The notes under the pieces are model-generated. The model did not search any database and was not told where the DNA came from. It worked only from the letters and a program-made list of their open reading frames with translations. The position numbers and the translations under genes were made by a program. Positions 63,603 through 64,000 of a stretch of 64,000 bases of DNA are shown here, one piece after another (the stretch's first letter is position 1; the number at the start of each line of letters is the position of its first letter). The DNA lies in the NCBI GenBank assembly GCA_023396255.1, contig JAEWWU010000015.1, positions 22,009 to 86,008 of the forward strand. The letters are read 5' to 3'. The DNA comes from Bacteroidota bacterium (GTDB taxonomy: Bacteria > Bacteroidota > Bacteroidia > Bacteroidales > Porphyromonadaceae).

Positions 63603-63762
63603 ACTTCCTTGCCGGTGGTTTACCCGGTTCCACGCTTCCGGCTATGTCCCTTTTCCTTTTTGGCGTTTTCCCTTTTTCACGGATTTCTCTTTTGAAGTTT
63701 TCCTGTCTAATCTGCCTCCACTTCCGTTTACCTCCATTTTCGCGTCTTTCAGTGAGCCGCAT
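63559..63762 (-). CDS. Small basic hypothetical protein in the element edge
   Basis: 67 codons, strongly basic (MRLTERRENGGKRKWRQ start). It lies 25 bp downstream of a minus-strand TACCTTTG -7 element (plus 63788-63795) and overlaps the previous frame by 44 bp. No family recognised. Confidence 0.35.
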   Translation of the reverse strand: MRLTERRENGGKRKWRQIRQENFKREIREKGKTPKRKRDIAGSVEPGKPPARKYDFICLSERVRSDG

Positions 63763-63787
63763 CAGGCAGTCATTTCCGTTCTGGGCG

Positions 63788-63795
63788 CAAAGGTA
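63788..63795 (-). promoter_or_regulatory. Predicted -7 element in the element edge
   Basis: Minus-strand TACCTTTG (plus CAAAGGTA), pointing leftward into the small basic frame. Confidence 0.35.
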
Positions 63796-63800
63796 ATTCC

Positions 63801-63901
63801 GGGATTGGACGGGAATGCAAGGTCAAGCCTCCTGTTTTCGGAAAAAATCTCCAGCCCTGCGGGTAGTATTTTTCCCGAAAAACCTTGCATTCCCTAATCC
63901 C
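63801..63901. repeat. 101-bp nested inverted repeat (large cruciform-capable palindrome)
   Basis: Arms nest in order: GGGATT 63801-63806 with AATCCC 63896-63901; GGGAATGCAAGG 63811-63822 with CCTTGCATTCCC 63883-63894; TTTTCGGAAAAAAT 63835-63848 with ATTTTTCCCGAAAA 63868-63881 (one mismatch); apex CCC-TGC-GGG. It probably controls divergent transcription or transfer at the element edge. Confidence 0.75.
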
Positions 63902-64000
63902 TACCTTTTCAAGCACCCGAAACGAAAACGACCGATGCGACAGAAAGACGCATAAAAAAAATGTCGGATAAACGAGAGGCAGATAAGATAGTTTGAAACT

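Larger units (their letters stand above)
63270..64000. mobile_element. Edge of a probable CTnDOT-type integrative conjugative element (continues beyond window)
   Basis: Composition is clearly richer in GC than the preceding 63 kb. The stretch has several strong inverted repeats (GCCGC-ATAA-GCGGC at 63331-63344, ATGATTTTAT/ATAAAATCAT at 63553-63602, and 63801-63901). From memory it resembles the leader in front of the ParA-like traA gene of Bacteroides conjugative transposons; traA itself would begin just past base 64000. This is pattern memory, not a search. Confidence 0.45.

Noticed and set aside
63385..63897. 170-codon plus-strand frame at the element edge
   Set aside because: It crosses several strong inverted repeats and opposes better-placed minus-strand signals; composition is not protein-like.
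1..64000. CRISPR arrays, rRNA, tRNA and complete insertion sequences
   Set aside because: I looked for regularly spaced direct repeats, tRNA T-arm patterns and transposase frames and found none.

Overview
The window reads as a Bacteroidota chromosome, order Bacteroidales, most like Porphyromonas. Reasons: an AT-rich genome; -7 promoter elements of the form TAnnTTTG in front of several operons; few Shine-Dalgarno sites; family-typical genes (YidC with a large periplasmic domain, a DUF5686 outer-membrane protein, an HU-CCDC81/SPOR protein, a 29-residue basic protein between HU and RNase G); and a complete lysine-fermentation operon of the kind known from Porphyromonas gingivalis and Fusobacterium. 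Species assignment is inference.

Layout. 1-9.3 kb (minus): clpP-clpX-recQ-PpiC/SurA-OstA-like-small membrane protein-mutL, driven from a good promoter at 9254-9284; mutL runs off the left edge. 9.3-13.8 kb (minus): gltX-typA-outer-membrane protein-rhodanese, ending in a hairpin terminator. 14.2-19.7 kb (plus): murF-rpoN-DUF5686 protein. 19.9-30.5 kb (minus): pyrG-yidC-amidophosphoribosyltransferase-carA-carB-trmN6, mainly a nucleotide-precursor operon. 30.7-34.2 kb (minus): HU/SPOR protein-tyrS-glycosyltransferase.

35.1-46.85 kb (plus) is the showpiece: promoter, then atoD-kal-kce-kdd-kamA-kamB-kamC-kamD-kamE-atoA-crt-hbd, then two hairpins, the second a perfect terminator. The enzymes take L-lysine through beta-lysine, 3,5-diaminohexanoate and 5-amino-3-oxohexanoate to acetoacetate plus 3-aminobutyryl-CoA, then to crotonyl-CoA. 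The CoA-transferase AtoAD recycles acetoacetate, and Crt/Hbd link acetoacetyl-CoA to crotonyl-CoA. KamB (P-loop) and KamC (MutS-type ATPase without mismatch-reading domains) have no established job. A reactivation or assembly role for the B12-dependent KamDE mutase is my inference. The operon lies between two gene-free AT-rich stretches of about 1.1 kb that carry the same short repeat in opposite orientation.

47.9-61.5 kb: an HTH regulator (plus), then minus-strand genes: HU-29-residue basic protein-RNase G-recR-GNAT-ligA-MATE, a YitT family protein, and proS-queC-Pif1-type helicase/TPR. 61.5-63.0 kb (plus): a cardiolipin-synthase-like protein whose second HKD motif has lost His and Lys. From about 63.2 kb base composition rises in GC and the sequence resembles the transfer-region edge of a CTnDOT-type integrative conjugative element, with a roughly 100-bp nested inverted repeat.

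A dispersed 57-bp palindromic repeat (ATAATTCCCT-N37-AGGGAATTAT and partial copies) occurs four times, always between genes. No tRNA, rRNA or CRISPR was found.
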